64,000 bases of DNA, from positions 221,651 through 285,650 of the forward strand of contig NZ_JAKMUU010000004.1 in assembly GCF_027570035.1 (NCBI RefSeq). The letters are read 5' to 3'. The translations under genes were made by a program, and so were the position numbers. Under the pieces are notes generated by a model, which was not told the origin of the DNA, ran no database searches, and worked only from the letters and a program-made list of their open reading frames with translations. Within the stretch, counting starts at the first letter, position 1. Each line of letters opens with the position of its first letter. Source of the DNA: Corynebacterium curieae. Its GTDB lineage: Bacteria; Actinomycetota; Actinomycetes; Mycobacteriales; Mycobacteriaceae. Positions 16,354 to 26,110 of this stretch are shown in pieces.

Positions 16354-17829
16354 ATGACGTTGAATACAAGTGAGGTATTGGCAAAGGTTCCAACCAAGCT
16401 TTTGATTGCCGGCGAGTGGCGCGAGGCATCCTCTGGGGAGACCTTCAACGTAGAAAATCCGGCTACCGGGGCGACTATAGCTACACTAGATTCTGCGAAC
16501 TCCGCTGATGCGGTGGCCGCCCTCGATGCTGCCTGCGCGGTTCAAGATGAATGGGCACAAACCACCCCGCGTGAACGGGCCAATATCCTTCGCCGTGCAT
16601 TCGAGCTGGTGCACGAACGAGCTGATGAGTTCGCGACTTTGATGACCCTTGAAATGGGAAAGCCTTTTGCCGAGTCTCAAGGTGAGGTCACCTACGGCGC
16701 GGAGTACCTCCGCTGGTTTAGTGAGGAGGCTACCCGTGATTATGGGCGCTACTCCCCCGTTCCGGAAGGCACGCTGCGCATGGTCACCCGCCGCAAGCCG
16801 GTAGGGCCTTGTCTGTTGATTACCCCGTGGAACTTCCCTCTTGCGATGGCCACCCGAAAGGTGGCCCCTGCCGTAGCAGCAGGCTGCACCATGGTTCTAA
16901 AGCCGGCTAAGCTTACTCCGCTAACCGCACAGTACTTCGCACAAACCATGCTTGATGCTGGCCTTCCTAAGGGTGTACTCAATGTAGTTTCTGGCAGCTC
17001 TGCGTCGGCCATTTCGGAGCCCCTGCTTGCCGACGCCCGTCTGCGGAAGCTCTCTTTCACTGGCTCCACCCCAGTGGGCAAGACCCTCCTTAAGGGTGCC
17101 GCAGATAATGTACTTCGCACCTCCATGGAACTCGGCGGGAACGCACCGTTCATCGTCTTCGAAGACGCGGATATCGACCAAGCCGTGGCGGGGGCTATGG
17201 GGGCCAAGATGCGCAATATTGGTGAGGCATGCACTGCGGCAAACCGTTTCTTGGTGCACGAGTCCGTCGCTGAGGAATTTACGCAGAAGCTCGCCGCTGA
17301 GTTTGAAAGGCTCGTCGTTGGCAATGGCATGGATGAAGGTGTTACTTGCGGCCCCCTCATCGAAGCCAAAGCACTCGATAATGTTGCTGGCCTAGTGGAG
17401 GATGCTGTGAACAAGGGCGCCACTGTGGTTACCGGTGGCAAGCGTGGCGAGGGCGAGGGCCATTTTTACGAACCTACGATTTTGAGCAATGTTTCACGTG
17501 AAACTCGCGTGGCTCAGGAGGAAATCTTTGGTCCCATCGCACCGATCTTGACCTTTACCGAGGAGTCCGAGGCCTTAGAGATCGCAAATGATACGGAATA
17601 CGGACTCGCCTCCTATGTCTTTACGGAAAATTCTGATCGCCTCTGGCGCGTGGCCGATGGCCTTGAATTTGGACTCATGGGATTCAACGCCGGTGTCGTC
17701 TCGAATGCCGCAGCCCCATTTGGTGGTGTGAAGCAATCTGGTCTAGGCCGCGAGGGTGGCGCCGAGGGCATTGAAGAATACACCACTGTTCAATATCTGG
17801 GCATCCGCGATCCCTACGCCAATGTCTAG
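16354..17829 (+). CDS. NAD(P)-dependent aldehyde dehydrogenase, succinate-semialdehyde type
   Basis: 491 residues, with a GAGAGGAAAGG ribosome-binding site. ALDH features: TPWNFPLAMATRK and KPAKLTPL of the cofactor site, FTGSTPVGKTLL, the catalytic Glu in ELGGNAPFIVF, and the catalytic Cys at about residue 293 (IGEACTAANR). The overall pattern fits GabD-type succinate-semialdehyde dehydrogenases, which feed succinate into the TCA cycle; other short aldehydes cannot be excluded. A perfect parS site (17491-17504) encodes VSRET in the C-terminal third. It is divergent from trpL/trpE with about 150 bp between. Confidence 0.88.
   Translation: MTLNTSEVLAKVPTKLLIAGEWREASSGETFNVENPATGATIATLDSANSADAVAALDAACAVQDEWAQTTPRERANILRRAFELVHERADEFATLMTLEMGKPFAESQGEVTYGAEYLRWFSEEATRDYGRYSPVPEGTLRMVTRRKPVGPCLLITPWNFPLAMATRKVAPAVAAGCTMVLKPAKLTPLTAQYFAQTMLDAGLPKGVLNVVSGSSASAISEPLLADARLRKLSFTGSTPVGKTLLKGAADNVLRTSMELGGNAPFIVFEDADIDQAVAGAMGAKMRNIGEACTAANRFLVHESVAEEFTQKLAAEFERLVVGNGMDEGVTCGPLIEAKALDNVAGLVEDAVNKGATVVTGGKRGEGEGHFYEPTILSNVSRETRVAQEEIFGPIAPILTFTEESEALEIANDTEYGLASYVFTENSDRLWRVADGLEFGLMGFNAGVVSNAAAPFGGVKQSGLGREGGAEGIEEYTTVQYLGIRDPYANV
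17491..17504. other. parS: parS site 7 (inside the aldehyde dehydrogenase gene)
   Basis: A perfect GTTTCACGTGAAAC on the plus-strand gene, read as VSRET. It is the last perfect site in the window. Confidence 0.9.
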
Positions 17830-18177
17830 AGAGCCCACGGCTTAGCGAAGGCAAGAAAACCGGCCAGGCCCTCCGTGGGCCCGTCCGGGTGGCACACATG
17901 TAAACACTCGGCCCGCGATTAACCCAAATTTACAAAAATGTGACATAACTGGCCGCAACTTGTTGTTTGGCCAGTTCAGACGGCCTTGTGTGATTGCGGC
18001 CAGCCGCAAAAACTCGGCGTCGACAAAGCGCTTTAGAGCCTTTTGATTAACTTTTGAAGCCGCCGAAGCGTATAGTTCCTCACCGAATAATTTAATTTGT
18101 ATTTCCTTCGTCCACGTTGCGGGGCTTTTGCCGGCACGGGGAGAGGGAATTTTCTTTTTGTTATTTGGAGTGAGTTT
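17830..18177. other. 348-bp intergenic region
   Basis: No gene seen. Just after the dehydrogenase stop, GCCCACGG (17833-17840) and CCGTGGGC (17873-17880) could close a long hairpin but no U-run follows. An inverted repeat, AACTGGCC (17947-17954) and GGCCAGTT (17969-17976) with a 14-nt spacer, is a candidate operator for the downstream MFS gene. An AT-rich stretch at 18040-18110 probably holds its promoter, and GGAG precedes the MFS ATG. Confidence 0.5.
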
Positions 18178-19389
18178 ATGACGTCTACTGAATCTGCGGC
18201 GGGTAAACCGCGGCTGCTGACTCCCACGTTCGCCTTAGCGTGGGTGGCCAATTTTTGTCAGTTCTTGGTCTTTTATTTGTCCGTGACCACCATGGCCCTC
18301 TATGCGGTAGAAAGCTTTGGGGCATCGGATACAGTCGGCGGCTTTGCTTCCAGTGCCTTCGTTTTGGGAGCTACCTGCATGCGCGTGTTCTCAGGCTGGA
18401 TCGTGGATCGTGTGGGCCACAAGAAGGCAGCCCTGACCTCTTTGGTCTTCGTCACAGTTGTTGCTGTGGCGTATTTTTTTGCGCATAATGTTGCGGTCTT
18501 AATTATCGTGCGTATGTTGCACGGTGCGGGCTATGCTTTGACCTCTACCGCGCTCATGGCAGTTGCGCAATCCGTCATCCCGCATGAGCGCCGTGCGGAG
18601 GGCACCGGCTACTTCGCATTGGGCACTACCCTGGCTACTGCGTTTGGCCCAGCAATCGGCCTCTTCTTGGCTAATAACATCGGCTACAACACACTGTTTA
18701 GTGCTGCGCTGGCCGCTAATATTGTCTCTTTGGCGCTGGCCCTTATCCTGCGCTACCCAGCTGAGCCTGCCGGCGAGGAGAAGCCATCGTTCAGGTTGCG
18801 CAATGCCATACACCCTGACGTCGTTCCCATCGGTGTATTTATGCTTCTTGTGGGTATCGCCTACTCTGGCGTGGTTACTTACCTCAATGCCTATGCGCGC
18901 AAGGAAGACCTCGCTACCGGTGCTGGGCTCTTTTTCATTGCCTACGCCCTAGTGATGCTCATTATGCGTTTCGTCCTCGGTCGCATCCAGGATCACCACG
19001 GCGATAACGCGGTTATGTACCTCGGGCTGGGTTCCTTTGCCATTGCCCTTCTAATTATGGGCTTTCCTACGAACGATGCCATGTTGGTTGCCGCCGGCGC
19101 TTTCACCGGCTTGGGCTACGGCACATTGAGCCCAGCCTGTCAGGCCATTTCGGTGCGTTCCGTGCCCGCTACGCAGATGGGCGCGGGTATTTCCACCATG
19201 TTCCTGTTGATGGATTTTGGAATCGGCGCCGCCCCCTTTGGACTGGGGCCCATTGTTAGTGCCACCGGATTCGGGGCGATGTACCGAATCCTGGCCGGGC
19301 TGATCGTCATCGCGGCCGCCTACTACTTCTTCGTCCACGGCCGTCTTCCCAAGGCTAAGAGCCACCACTTGGAATATGACAACGTTTAA
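18178..19389 (+). CDS. MFS transporter
   Basis: 403 residues from the ATG at 18178, preceded by TTTGGAGTGAG. About 12 hydrophobic helices. The MFS loop 2-3 motif appears as GWIVDRVGHKKAAL, and the helix-5 region reads GAGYALTSTALMAVAQSVIPHERRAEGTGY-like, as in drug and sugar exporters of the YfcJ/MdtG kind. The substrate is unknown. The gene stands alone with its own promoter region and a strong terminator downstream. Confidence 0.85.
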   Translation: MTSTESAAGKPRLLTPTFALAWVANFCQFLVFYLSVTTMALYAVESFGASDTVGGFASSAFVLGATCMRVFSGWIVDRVGHKKAALTSLVFVTVVAVAYFFAHNVAVLIIVRMLHGAGYALTSTALMAVAQSVIPHERRAEGTGYFALGTTLATAFGPAIGLFLANNIGYNTLFSAALAANIVSLALALILRYPAEPAGEEKPSFRLRNAIHPDVVPIGVFMLLVGIAYSGVVTYLNAYARKEDLATGAGLFFIAYALVMLIMRFVLGRIQDHHGDNAVMYLGLGSFAIALLIMGFPTNDAMLVAAGAFTGLGYGTLSPACQAISVRSVPATQMGAGISTMFLLMDFGIGAAPFGLGPIVSATGFGAMYRILAGLIVIAAAYYFFVHGRLPKAKSHHLEYDNV

Positions 19390-19865
19390 TATTCAACCGC
19401 TCTCCTACTCCCCGGCCTAAGCGAAAGCACGTCAGCTATAGAAGCTGACGTGCTTTTGGTTTGCTTTTACCTTGGTTGTTGGAGCGAACCATTCGGATAC
19501 TGTGGCTGGGGCCAAACGACTATCAGCAAGACGATCGCCGGCTTCTGCGCTGAGCTAAAACCGTGACAGAGCCTTCGGTTCTGGACATAGAGTAGGCGGC
19601 TAATGGCCACAGGATGAACGTTGGCAGTAGTTTGTCAGCTCCGGAGTCTATTCGCGGAGAAACAAACATCTCACGCCGCAAAGTTGAGGAGTGCTACCCG
19701 CTGCTTTGGAGAAAGATACCGATGATCTAGCAACTAGAACGCGGGCTGGGCGGAGATTTTGTCAGCATTGCTGATATCGAGGGTGCGTGCTCTAGCGGGT
19801 CTGATTAGTCCAAGATCAGGCAAGCTCACGCGTGGCGTAATGGCAGATTATCAGCGACTCTGCGG
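19390..19865. other. 476-bp region without a gene
   Basis: After the terminator at 19424-19456 about 400 bp carry no open frame of useful length on either strand. Short translated snatches (for example TTISKTIAGFCAEL around 19520-19555) could be remnants of a decayed gene, but they are broken by stops in every frame and I could not identify a family. No repeats or attachment-site features are visible. Confidence 0.45.
19424..19460 (+). terminator. Intrinsic terminator of the MFS gene
   Basis: A perfect 13-bp stem, AAAGCACGTCAGC (19424-19436) with its complement at 19444-19456, a 7-nt loop, and then TTGG/TTTGC-type T-rich sequence. It lies 35 bp beyond the MFS stop. Confidence 0.85.
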
Positions 19866-20498
19866 TTAAGTACGAAGCCTATTTTGCTGGTGAGCGGGCA
19901 GGCAGCCGGCATCAATAACGCGCTGGGCAAGGGCACGATCGCCCATTTTGGCGGCAAACGCCATGCGCATGGTGATGTCGTGGCTGGGCGGGGCATCTAG
20001 TTCGATGGCATCGCCGGGGCGGATGCGGCCGGGGGAAATGATGCGCAGGTAGGTGCCGCAGTCGCCGCGCGCGGTCCAGCGTTTGAGCCAGCCGCGCTCG
20101 CCTAGCCAGCCGGCAAAGGTGGCACACGGTTGGCGGGGCACAGACACTTCAAGTACAGCGGTGCCGATGCGAAGGCATTGGTTGATGAGCAAAGCGGAGA
20201 GATCGATGCCCTGTGTGGTGAGGTTTTCACCAAAGCAGCCGGATGCCAGCGGGCGCGAGAGCTCGGATTGCCAGTAGTCGAGTTCCTCGCGGGAGTAGGC
20301 GTAGACGGCCTTATCGTTGCCACCGTGATGTTGGGCGTCACCAATAATATCGCCGTGCACGCCGGAGCCATCGCCATAATCGGGTCCGGGTGCTGCTACA
20401 TCAATGAAGTCTTGGGGCTTTTTGTCAATGCCCGAAAACTCATGCCGCCCGCTCGGGTCCGGCCGGCGGACGGCGACATTGGTGGAGATGACCTGCAT
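19866..20498 (-). CDS. MOSC domain protein (YiiM-like)
   Basis: 210 residues from the ATG at 20498. Typical of YiiM-type MOSC proteins: an early GIDKKP segment, VHGDIIGD with HHGGNDKAVYAYSREELDYW, then GCFGENLTTQGID and the Cys-containing PRQPCATFAGW that would bind the molybdenum-cofactor sulfur. A role in molybdenum-cofactor sulfur transfer or detoxification of N-hydroxylated compounds is known for the family, not shown here. A TAGAGT -10 lies 7 nt before this ATG and its TAG is the stop codon of the upstream gene. Confidence 0.85.
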   Translation of the reverse strand: MQVISTNVAVRRPDPSGRHEFSGIDKKPQDFIDVAAPGPDYGDGSGVHGDIIGDAQHHGGNDKAVYAYSREELDYWQSELSRPLASGCFGENLTTQGIDLSALLINQCLRIGTAVLEVSVPRQPCATFAGWLGERGWLKRWTARGDCGTYLRIISPGRIRPGDAIELDAPPSHDITMRMAFAAKMGDRALAQRVIDAGCLPAHQQNRLRT

Positions 20499-20508
20499 GC
20501 CTGCCACT

Positions 20509-23082
20509 CTAGTTCAGCGTCAGCGCCTCTGCGGTGAGAATATCGCGATAAAACAGCTGCGGGGCGAGTGAGACGGCCTCGGCAAGCTGCGGGAGGGCGT
20601 CGTCAAGCGTGGCGGCGAAAGCAGGGTCAGCCAGCTTCCCATTGGCCACGCCGCGTGCCGTGATGGCGAAGACATAGGAAATAAACGGTATCCACGCGGA
20701 ATCGCCGAACTCCGCATTGCCATCGCCAAAGGCATCAAGCGCGAGCAGGGTGTGCAGGACGGACTTATCGACGCCCAACTGTTGCAGCGTTACCCGCAGC
20801 TGCATGGCGGTGCTGCGCAGCTTGGAGATGGTGCCTAGGCGGGTGAGGGCAAGGTCGTTGGCAAAGCACTCACGTAGCGCGGCAATGCGGTGGGCATCAT
20901 CGCAGAGCTGATCACTTTCCGTCGACGGCGTGGGAGCTTCGCCCGTGGCGCTCATCAGCAGCATCGGGCGGGTGACATCATCGACCCCAGTGGACGGCAC
21001 GCGCGCAAGCGAGGCGGAGCCGTGTGCTTCGACGTAGTCATGGGCGGCATCGGCAAGCGCGGCTAGTAGCGAGGAAGGCTCACTGGCTGGTTCTTCGCCG
21101 CGGAAGCTGCGGGAGACCAATCCGGTGCGGACAAAGGCGCGCATGCGCTGGCCCGGCTCAAAATCCGCGGCCATGAGTGCATCCATGCTGGCGCGCGGGT
21201 CGGCCTCAATATCCTTGATGAGTGCCTCAAAGGTCTCCTTGGTCTTCGGCGCAAGGCGGCGCATGGCCGCGTAGGTGGGCCACATTCCCTCAGAGTTTTC
21301 GGTCTCACCGTCTTGGAAGATGATGAGTGCGCTGGCCGGCGGATACTGCGGTGCGGCCAAGTCGCTGGCCGGCTCATCCTCGCGGAAGTCCACGATGAGA
21401 TGGCCGGCGTCCAGCAGCTCCTCGGGCAGTTCAAAGCCGTCCTCAGTGGGCTCCAGCGGCAGCGGCTCGCCCGCGGGATTGCCCAGTGGCCAAGCCCAAG
21501 CCAGCAGCTCTACCTCTTCCTCGTGCGGCTGCTCGGGGACGAGGATGCCGGCCTCAATGGTCGCGCGGGAAACCAACGGTGCCTTGCGCACGGTGGCGAT
21601 GGCGGCATAGATGAGGTCGCTAGCCGCAGTGGCCTCATACTCCATGACGCGACGCTCTACGCTGCGCTTTTGGTGCGCTGCGCGCTCCTTCTCCGGCAGG
21701 CCCTTTAGGTACTCCTCATAGGACAGCGTGGACCACAGGAGGTAAAGCTCCAGCGAGGTCTTTTTTGTCAGCGCAGACTTCAGCGCGCGGTTTGGTACCG
21801 ATAGGCTGGTGGCTGCTTCCGTGGAGCCATTCGCGGTGACAAGGTCTCTAATCTTTTGGTTCTTATCAATAACCACGAACTTCGCCAGTGGAAGCGGCTC
21901 TGGCGAGTGGATTGTGAAAAGTGCATCGGCATCGAGCTGGTCTGCCAGAATGACCTGTTTATCCAGATAATCCACGGGTTCGGCCGCGGTACGCTTGACG
22001 CGGGTACGAATCGTCGCCGGTTCCACCTGGAAGGTCAGCTCATAGCCAGCCTCGCTGCCGATGGTCTCTTCGCGCACGCTCTCATCCTCACCAAAGACGC
22101 GCTGGCCCTTTTCCATCTGGATGGACTTGCCCGGTGCAGAAGCCAAGGCATAGCTAAACGGCGAAAGGTTGCCCAGGGCGTCGATAAAGCGGAAATTAGT
22201 GCCGCGCGGACCCTCGTTCTTCGCGCGCATGTGCAGTGATTCTGCGAAGTTGAGGTACTGGATATCCACCAGTTCCTCGTCCTTGTACAAGGTGAAGCGG
22301 TAGCGCCCTACCCAGGGATCTTCAAAGGTGTCTGCTGGGAGCACCTCATGAATGCCCTCCGGTAGCTCGTCCTCCAGCACGGCCTCCTCTTCCCCACCAA
22401 TAGGGACGTAGGTCAGCTCCATGCTGAGTTCGGTATTGGCGATGACCCGCGGCGACTGGGTATAGACCAGCTCGCCATCCAGCCCGTGGGCATTGGGCAG
22501 AGACTTGACGGCCATATCCCAGGCAAAGTCGGGGCTGCCGGAGACCTTGATAGTGGCAGGCTCCTGGCGCGGAACCTCCACGGTGAAAGACTGGCTCACC
22601 TCTAGCGGGAGGATGGACCAACCTTCCCACGCGCCGTGCGGGCGAGCTTCACCAGCTTTAGCCTTGGCGATTTCGGTACCAGTGGGGGCGATGAAGGTAT
22701 ACGAGCCCTTAGATACCGCTGCGGTGGTATCGACCGGCAGATGGGTGGAATCCAGCAGCAGGCCGCCATTGGCCACGCCGGCAAACTCCAAGGTGTGCTC
22801 CTCAAAGGAGACACTGAGGTGGCTGAAGGGGCTCGGCATGCTGATCCACAGCCCGGGCTCCTCGCCCTCCACATAGTAGAATTTGCGGGTGTCTTCGCTA
22901 CCATCGAGCAGCTGAGAAGACACGGTCCACTGGGGATCTTCTGGCTCATAACCTGCGGTTACGGCTGGCAGGTACAGCTCCAGAGTGTGGGTAGCTGGGG
23001 AGAGGCGCAGGTGCGGAATCCCCTGAAATACCGCTGCGTCTGCAAAAGATGAAAGCTGACTGCGAAACTTCTCCTGGCTCAT
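20509..23082 (-). CDS. Large orphan protein of unknown function, 857 aa
   Basis: I do not recognise a family. Residues about 1-400 are rich in predicted beta-strand patterns (alternating hydrophobics, many Pro/Gly turns, e.g. SFTVEVPRQEPATIKVSG). The rest is more helical and Ala/Leu/Glu-rich. There is no signal peptide, membrane helix, Walker motif or Cys cluster, and the protein is acidic and probably cytosolic. Base composition and codon use look like the neighbours. TAGGCT (23090-23095) lies 7 nt before the ATG, so the mRNA may be leaderless. It precedes the MOSC gene by 10 bp on the same strand and is divergent from leuS. Confidence 0.8.
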   Translation of the reverse strand: MSQEKFRSQLSSFADAAVFQGIPHLRLSPATHTLELYLPAVTAGYEPEDPQWTVSSQLLDGSEDTRKFYYVEGEEPGLWISMPSPFSHLSVSFEEHTLEFAGVANGGLLLDSTHLPVDTTAAVSKGSYTFIAPTGTEIAKAKAGEARPHGAWEGWSILPLEVSQSFTVEVPRQEPATIKVSGSPDFAWDMAVKSLPNAHGLDGELVYTQSPRVIANTELSMELTYVPIGGEEEAVLEDELPEGIHEVLPADTFEDPWVGRYRFTLYKDEELVDIQYLNFAESLHMRAKNEGPRGTNFRFIDALGNLSPFSYALASAPGKSIQMEKGQRVFGEDESVREETIGSEAGYELTFQVEPATIRTRVKRTAAEPVDYLDKQVILADQLDADALFTIHSPEPLPLAKFVVIDKNQKIRDLVTANGSTEAATSLSVPNRALKSALTKKTSLELYLLWSTLSYEEYLKGLPEKERAAHQKRSVERRVMEYEATAASDLIYAAIATVRKAPLVSRATIEAGILVPEQPHEEEVELLAWAWPLGNPAGEPLPLEPTEDGFELPEELLDAGHLIVDFREDEPASDLAAPQYPPASALIIFQDGETENSEGMWPTYAAMRRLAPKTKETFEALIKDIEADPRASMDALMAADFEPGQRMRAFVRTGLVSRSFRGEEPASEPSSLLAALADAAHDYVEAHGSASLARVPSTGVDDVTRPMLLMSATGEAPTPSTESDQLCDDAHRIAALRECFANDLALTRLGTISKLRSTAMQLRVTLQQLGVDKSVLHTLLALDAFGDGNAEFGDSAWIPFISYVFAITARGVANGKLADPAFAATLDDALPQLAEAVSLAPQLFYRDILTAEALTLN

Positions 23083-23150
23083 TTACCCCAGCCTAGATCA
23101 TTTTCATGCAGATCTGCATTTTGGCTGCGAGCGGGGGAAATGACTCCAAA

Positions 23151-23169
23151 AGCCGGAGCTCTTCCGGCT
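23151..23169. other. Hairpin between the orphan gene and leuS
   Basis: AGCCGGA and TCCGGCT form a 7-bp stem with a 5-nt loop. On the minus strand TTTTGG follows, on the plus strand A6. It could stop minus-strand transcription entering the orphan gene or act in its leader; the role is uncertain. A separate 14-bp perfect palindrome, ATGCAGATCTGCAT, lies at 23106-23119. Confidence 0.4.
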
Positions 23170-23254
23170 AAAAAATAGGTGCGCTTGTGAAGGGGAACGC
23201 GGAAAGCATAGGGAACTACCCCGCGCAGGGATGCGGCTATTACACTGTGTGACT

Positions 23255-26101
23255 ATGACTACCCAGAGCGATTCCACTTCGTACCGCTATACCCCGGAGC
23301 TGGCGAACCAGATCGAGAAGACCTGGCAGCAGTACTGGAAAGACAATGGCACCTTTAATGCCCCGAATCCGGTAGGCGAGCTCGCCACCAGTGAGGGCGA
23401 GCTGCCTAAGGAAAAGCTCAATGTGCAGGATATGTTCCCTTACCCGTCCGGTGCGGGCCTGCACGTGGGACACCCCCTAGGTTATATCGCTACCGATACC
23501 TATGCCCGCTATAACCGTATGCTGGGCAAGAACGTGCTGCACACCTTGGGCTACGATGCCTTTGGCTTGCCAGCCGAGCAGTACGCCATTCAGACCGGTA
23601 CCCACCCACGCACCACCACTGAAGCAAATATTGAAAACATGCGCCGCCAGCTGGGGATGTTGGGCTTGGGGCACGATCCGCGCCGCTCCGTGGAATCCAC
23701 CGACCCGGAATTTTTCAAGTGGACCCAATGGATTTTCCTGCAGATTTATAACTCTTGGTTCGATGAGGAGCAGCAAAAGGCGCGCCCAATTGCGGAGCTC
23801 ATCAAAGAGCTGGAGGCCAATAAGCGCACCACCAAGGACGGCCGCTATTACGAGGTCCTTACCGAAGAGGAAAAGGCCGCGGCTATCGATGAGTTCCGCT
23901 TGGTGTACCTGTCTAATTCCACGGTGAATTGGTGCCCAGGCTTGGGCACCGTGCTGGCAAACGAGGAGGTCACCGCGGAGGGCAAGTCCGAGCGCGGCAA
24001 TTTCCCTGTCTTCCGCAAGAACTTGTCCCAATGGATGATGCGCATTACGGCCTATTCCGATCGCCTGCTCGATGATCTAGAGCTTTTGGATTGGCCGGAG
24101 AAGGTTAAGTCCATGCAGCGCAATTGGATTGGGCGTTCCCGAGGCGCAGAGGTCTCCTTCCCAGCTGAAGGCTACGAGATCGAGGTCTTCACTACCCGCC
24201 CGGATACCCTCTTCGGCGCCGAGTACGTGGTGCTGGCCCCAGAGCATGAGCTTGTCGACGCCCTCCTCTCCCCCATCCCCTATGACGATGACGTGGATGA
24301 GCGTTGGACCTACGGCCACGATGATCCGAAGGAGGCCGTGGAGTCCTACCGCACCGATATTGCCGCCAAGTCTGATCTAGAGCGCCAAGAAAATAAGGAA
24401 AAGACCGGTGTCTTCCTCGGCACCTATGCCACCAATCCAGTTTCCGGCAAGAAGGTGCCGATCTTCATCGCGGACTATGTGCTGACCGGCTACGGCACCG
24501 GTGCCATTATGGCCGTTCCAGCGCACGATACCCGTGACTACGAGTTTGCTAAGACCTTCGGCCTGCCCATCACGGAGGTTGTCTCTGGCGGAAACGTAGA
24601 GGAAGAAGCCTGGACCGAGGACGGCGCGCTGGTCAATTCCGCCAATGACAAGGGCCTAGACCTTAACGGTCTAAATAAGGCCGAGGCCATTGCCAAGGCC
24701 ATCGAATGGCTGGAGAAGGATGGGTTCGGACGCGAAAAGGTGCAGTACAAGCTGCGCGATTGGCTCTTTGCCCGCCAGCGTTACTGGGGCGAGCCCTTCC
24801 CCATCGTCTATGACCAAGATGGCTTCGCTCACGCCCTGCCGGAATCCATGCTGCCGGTGGAGCTGCCGGAGGTAGAGGACTATAAGCCCGTGTCCTTCGA
24901 TCCGGAGGATAAGGACACCGAGCCACAGCCACCACTGGCTAAGGTGCGTGATTGGGTCGAGGTAGAGCTGGACCTTGGTGACGGCCCCCAGACCTACTTC
25001 CGGGATACCAATGTCATGCCGCAATGGGCGGGTTCTTCCTGGTACCAGTTGCGCTACATCGATCCCCGCAACGACAATGCATTCTGCGATTTAGAGAATG
25101 AGCGCTACTGGACCGGCCCACGCCCAGACCAGCATGGCCCGCAGGACCCTGGCGGCGTAGACCTGTACGTCGGCGGCGTCGAGCACGCCGTGCTGCACCT
25201 GCTCTACTCCCGCTTCTGGCATAAGGTGCTCTTTGACCTGGGCTTTGTCAGCTCTCAGGAGCCCTACCGCCGCCTGTACAACCAGGGTTATATTCAGGCC
25301 TATGCCTACACGGATTCCCGCGGTGTGTACGTGCCGGCCGCTGAAGTAGAAGAAAAAGATGGCAAGTTCTACTACAACGGCGAAGAGGTCAAGCAGGAGT
25401 ACGGCAAGATGGGCAAGTCGCTCAAGAATGCCGTGGCCCCGGACGATATCTGCCGCGACTTCGGTGCCGATACCCTGCGCGTTTATGAGATGTCCATGGG
25501 CCCGCTGGATACCTCCCGCCCGTGGGCTACCAAGGACGTCGTAGGTTCCCAACGCTTCCTGCAGCGCCTGTGGCGCCTGGCCGTCAATGAGGATACCGGC
25601 GAGCTGGCTACTACCGACGCCGAATTGAGCGAGGACGATCTCAAACAGCTCCACCGCACCATTGCGGGCGTGCGCGATGATTACGAGAACCTGCGGCTGA
25701 ATACCGTTGTGGCCAAGCTCATCGAGTACGTCAATTACCTGACTAAGACCTACCGCGCCCAGGCCCCGCGCGCCGCCATAGAGCCGATTGCACAGTTGGT
25801 CTCCCCCATCGCCCCGCACATCGCGGAGGAGCTGTGGCAGCGCTTTGGACATGACGAGACCATCACCTACCAGCCTTTCCCCACCTTTGAGGAAAAGTAC
25901 CTGGTAGACGATGAGATCGAGGTGCCGGTGCAGATCAACGGCAAGGTAAAGGCCCGCATCAACGTAGCTGCTGATGCTGACCAGGATGCGGTCTTCGAGG
26001 TTGCCCTCGCCGATGCCAAGATTGCCGAGCTGACCAACGCTAAGAACGTAGTCAAGAAGATCTACGTCCCTGGCCGGATGGTCAACCTCGTGGTCAAGTA
26101 G
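23255..26101 (+). CDS. leuS: Leucyl-tRNA synthetase
   Basis: 948 residues. Class I signatures are the HIGH-type motif HVGHPLGY in [12 protein letters not shown] and the KMSKS-type motif KMGKSLKNA late in the protein. The CP1 editing domain is intact: [12 protein letters not shown] and [17 protein letters not shown] with the catalytic Asp. The C-terminal domain ends LVVK. It charges tRNA-Leu. TACACT (23241-23246) lies 8 nt before the ATG at 23255, so the mRNA is probably leaderless. A GTG two codons upstream is possible. No T-box is visible in the 172-bp upstream region. Confidence 0.96.
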   Translation: MTTQSDSTSYRYTPELANQIEKTWQQYWKDNGTFNAPNPVGELATSEGELPKEKLNVQDMFPYPSGAGLHVGHPLGYIATDTYARYNRMLGKNVLHTLGYDAFGLPAEQYAIQTGTHPRTTTEANIENMRRQLGMLGLGHDPRRSVESTDPEFFKWTQWIFLQIYNSWFDEEQQKARPIAELIKELEANKRTTKDGRYYEVLTEEEKAAAIDEFRLVYLSNSTVNWCPGLGTVLANEEVTAEGKSERGNFPVFRKNLSQWMMRITAYSDRLLDDLELLDWPEKVKSMQRNWIGRSRGAEVSFPAEGYEIEVFTTRPDTLFGAEYVVLAPEHELVDALLSPIPYDDDVDERWTYGHDDPKEAVESYRTDIAAKSDLERQENKEKTGVFLGTYATNPVSGKKVPIFIADYVLTGYGTGAIMAVPAHDTRDYEFAKTFGLPITEVVSGGNVEEEAWTEDGALVNSANDKGLDLNGLNKAEAIAKAIEWLEKDGFGREKVQYKLRDWLFARQRYWGEPFPIVYDQDGFAHALPESMLPVELPEVEDYKPVSFDPEDKDTEPQPPLAKVRDWVEVELDLGDGPQTYFRDTNVMPQWAGSSWYQLRYIDPRNDNAFCDLENERYWTGPRPDQHGPQDPGGVDLYVGGVEHAVLHLLYSRFWHKVLFDLGFVSSQEPYRRLYNQGYIQAYAYTDSRGVYVPAAEVEEKDGKFYYNGEEVKQEYGKMGKSLKNAVAPDDICRDFGADTLRVYEMSMGPLDTSRPWATKDVVGSQRFLQRLWRLAVNEDTGELATTDAELSEDDLKQLHRTIAGVRDDYENLRLNTVVAKLIEYVNYLTKTYRAQAPRAAIEPIAQLVSPIAPHIAEELWQRFGHDETITYQPFPTFEEKYLVDDEIEVPVQINGKVKARINVAADADQDAVFEVALADAKIAELTNAKNVVKKIYVPGRMVNLVVK

Positions 26102-26110
26102 AGGGTAAAT

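Noticed and set aside
16749..17441. Long open frame antisense to the aldehyde dehydrogenase (230 codons)
   Set aside because: It is a shadow of the GC-rich sense gene. There is no ribosome-binding site and the product is low-complexity Ser/Ala/Pro/Arg-rich.
17939..17956. GlxR/CRP site TGTGAC...
   Set aside because: Only one half of the TGTGA-N6-TCACA palindrome is present.
25091..25852. 253-codon frame antisense to leuS
   Set aside because: leuS is intact and conserved through this region; the antisense frame has no family features.
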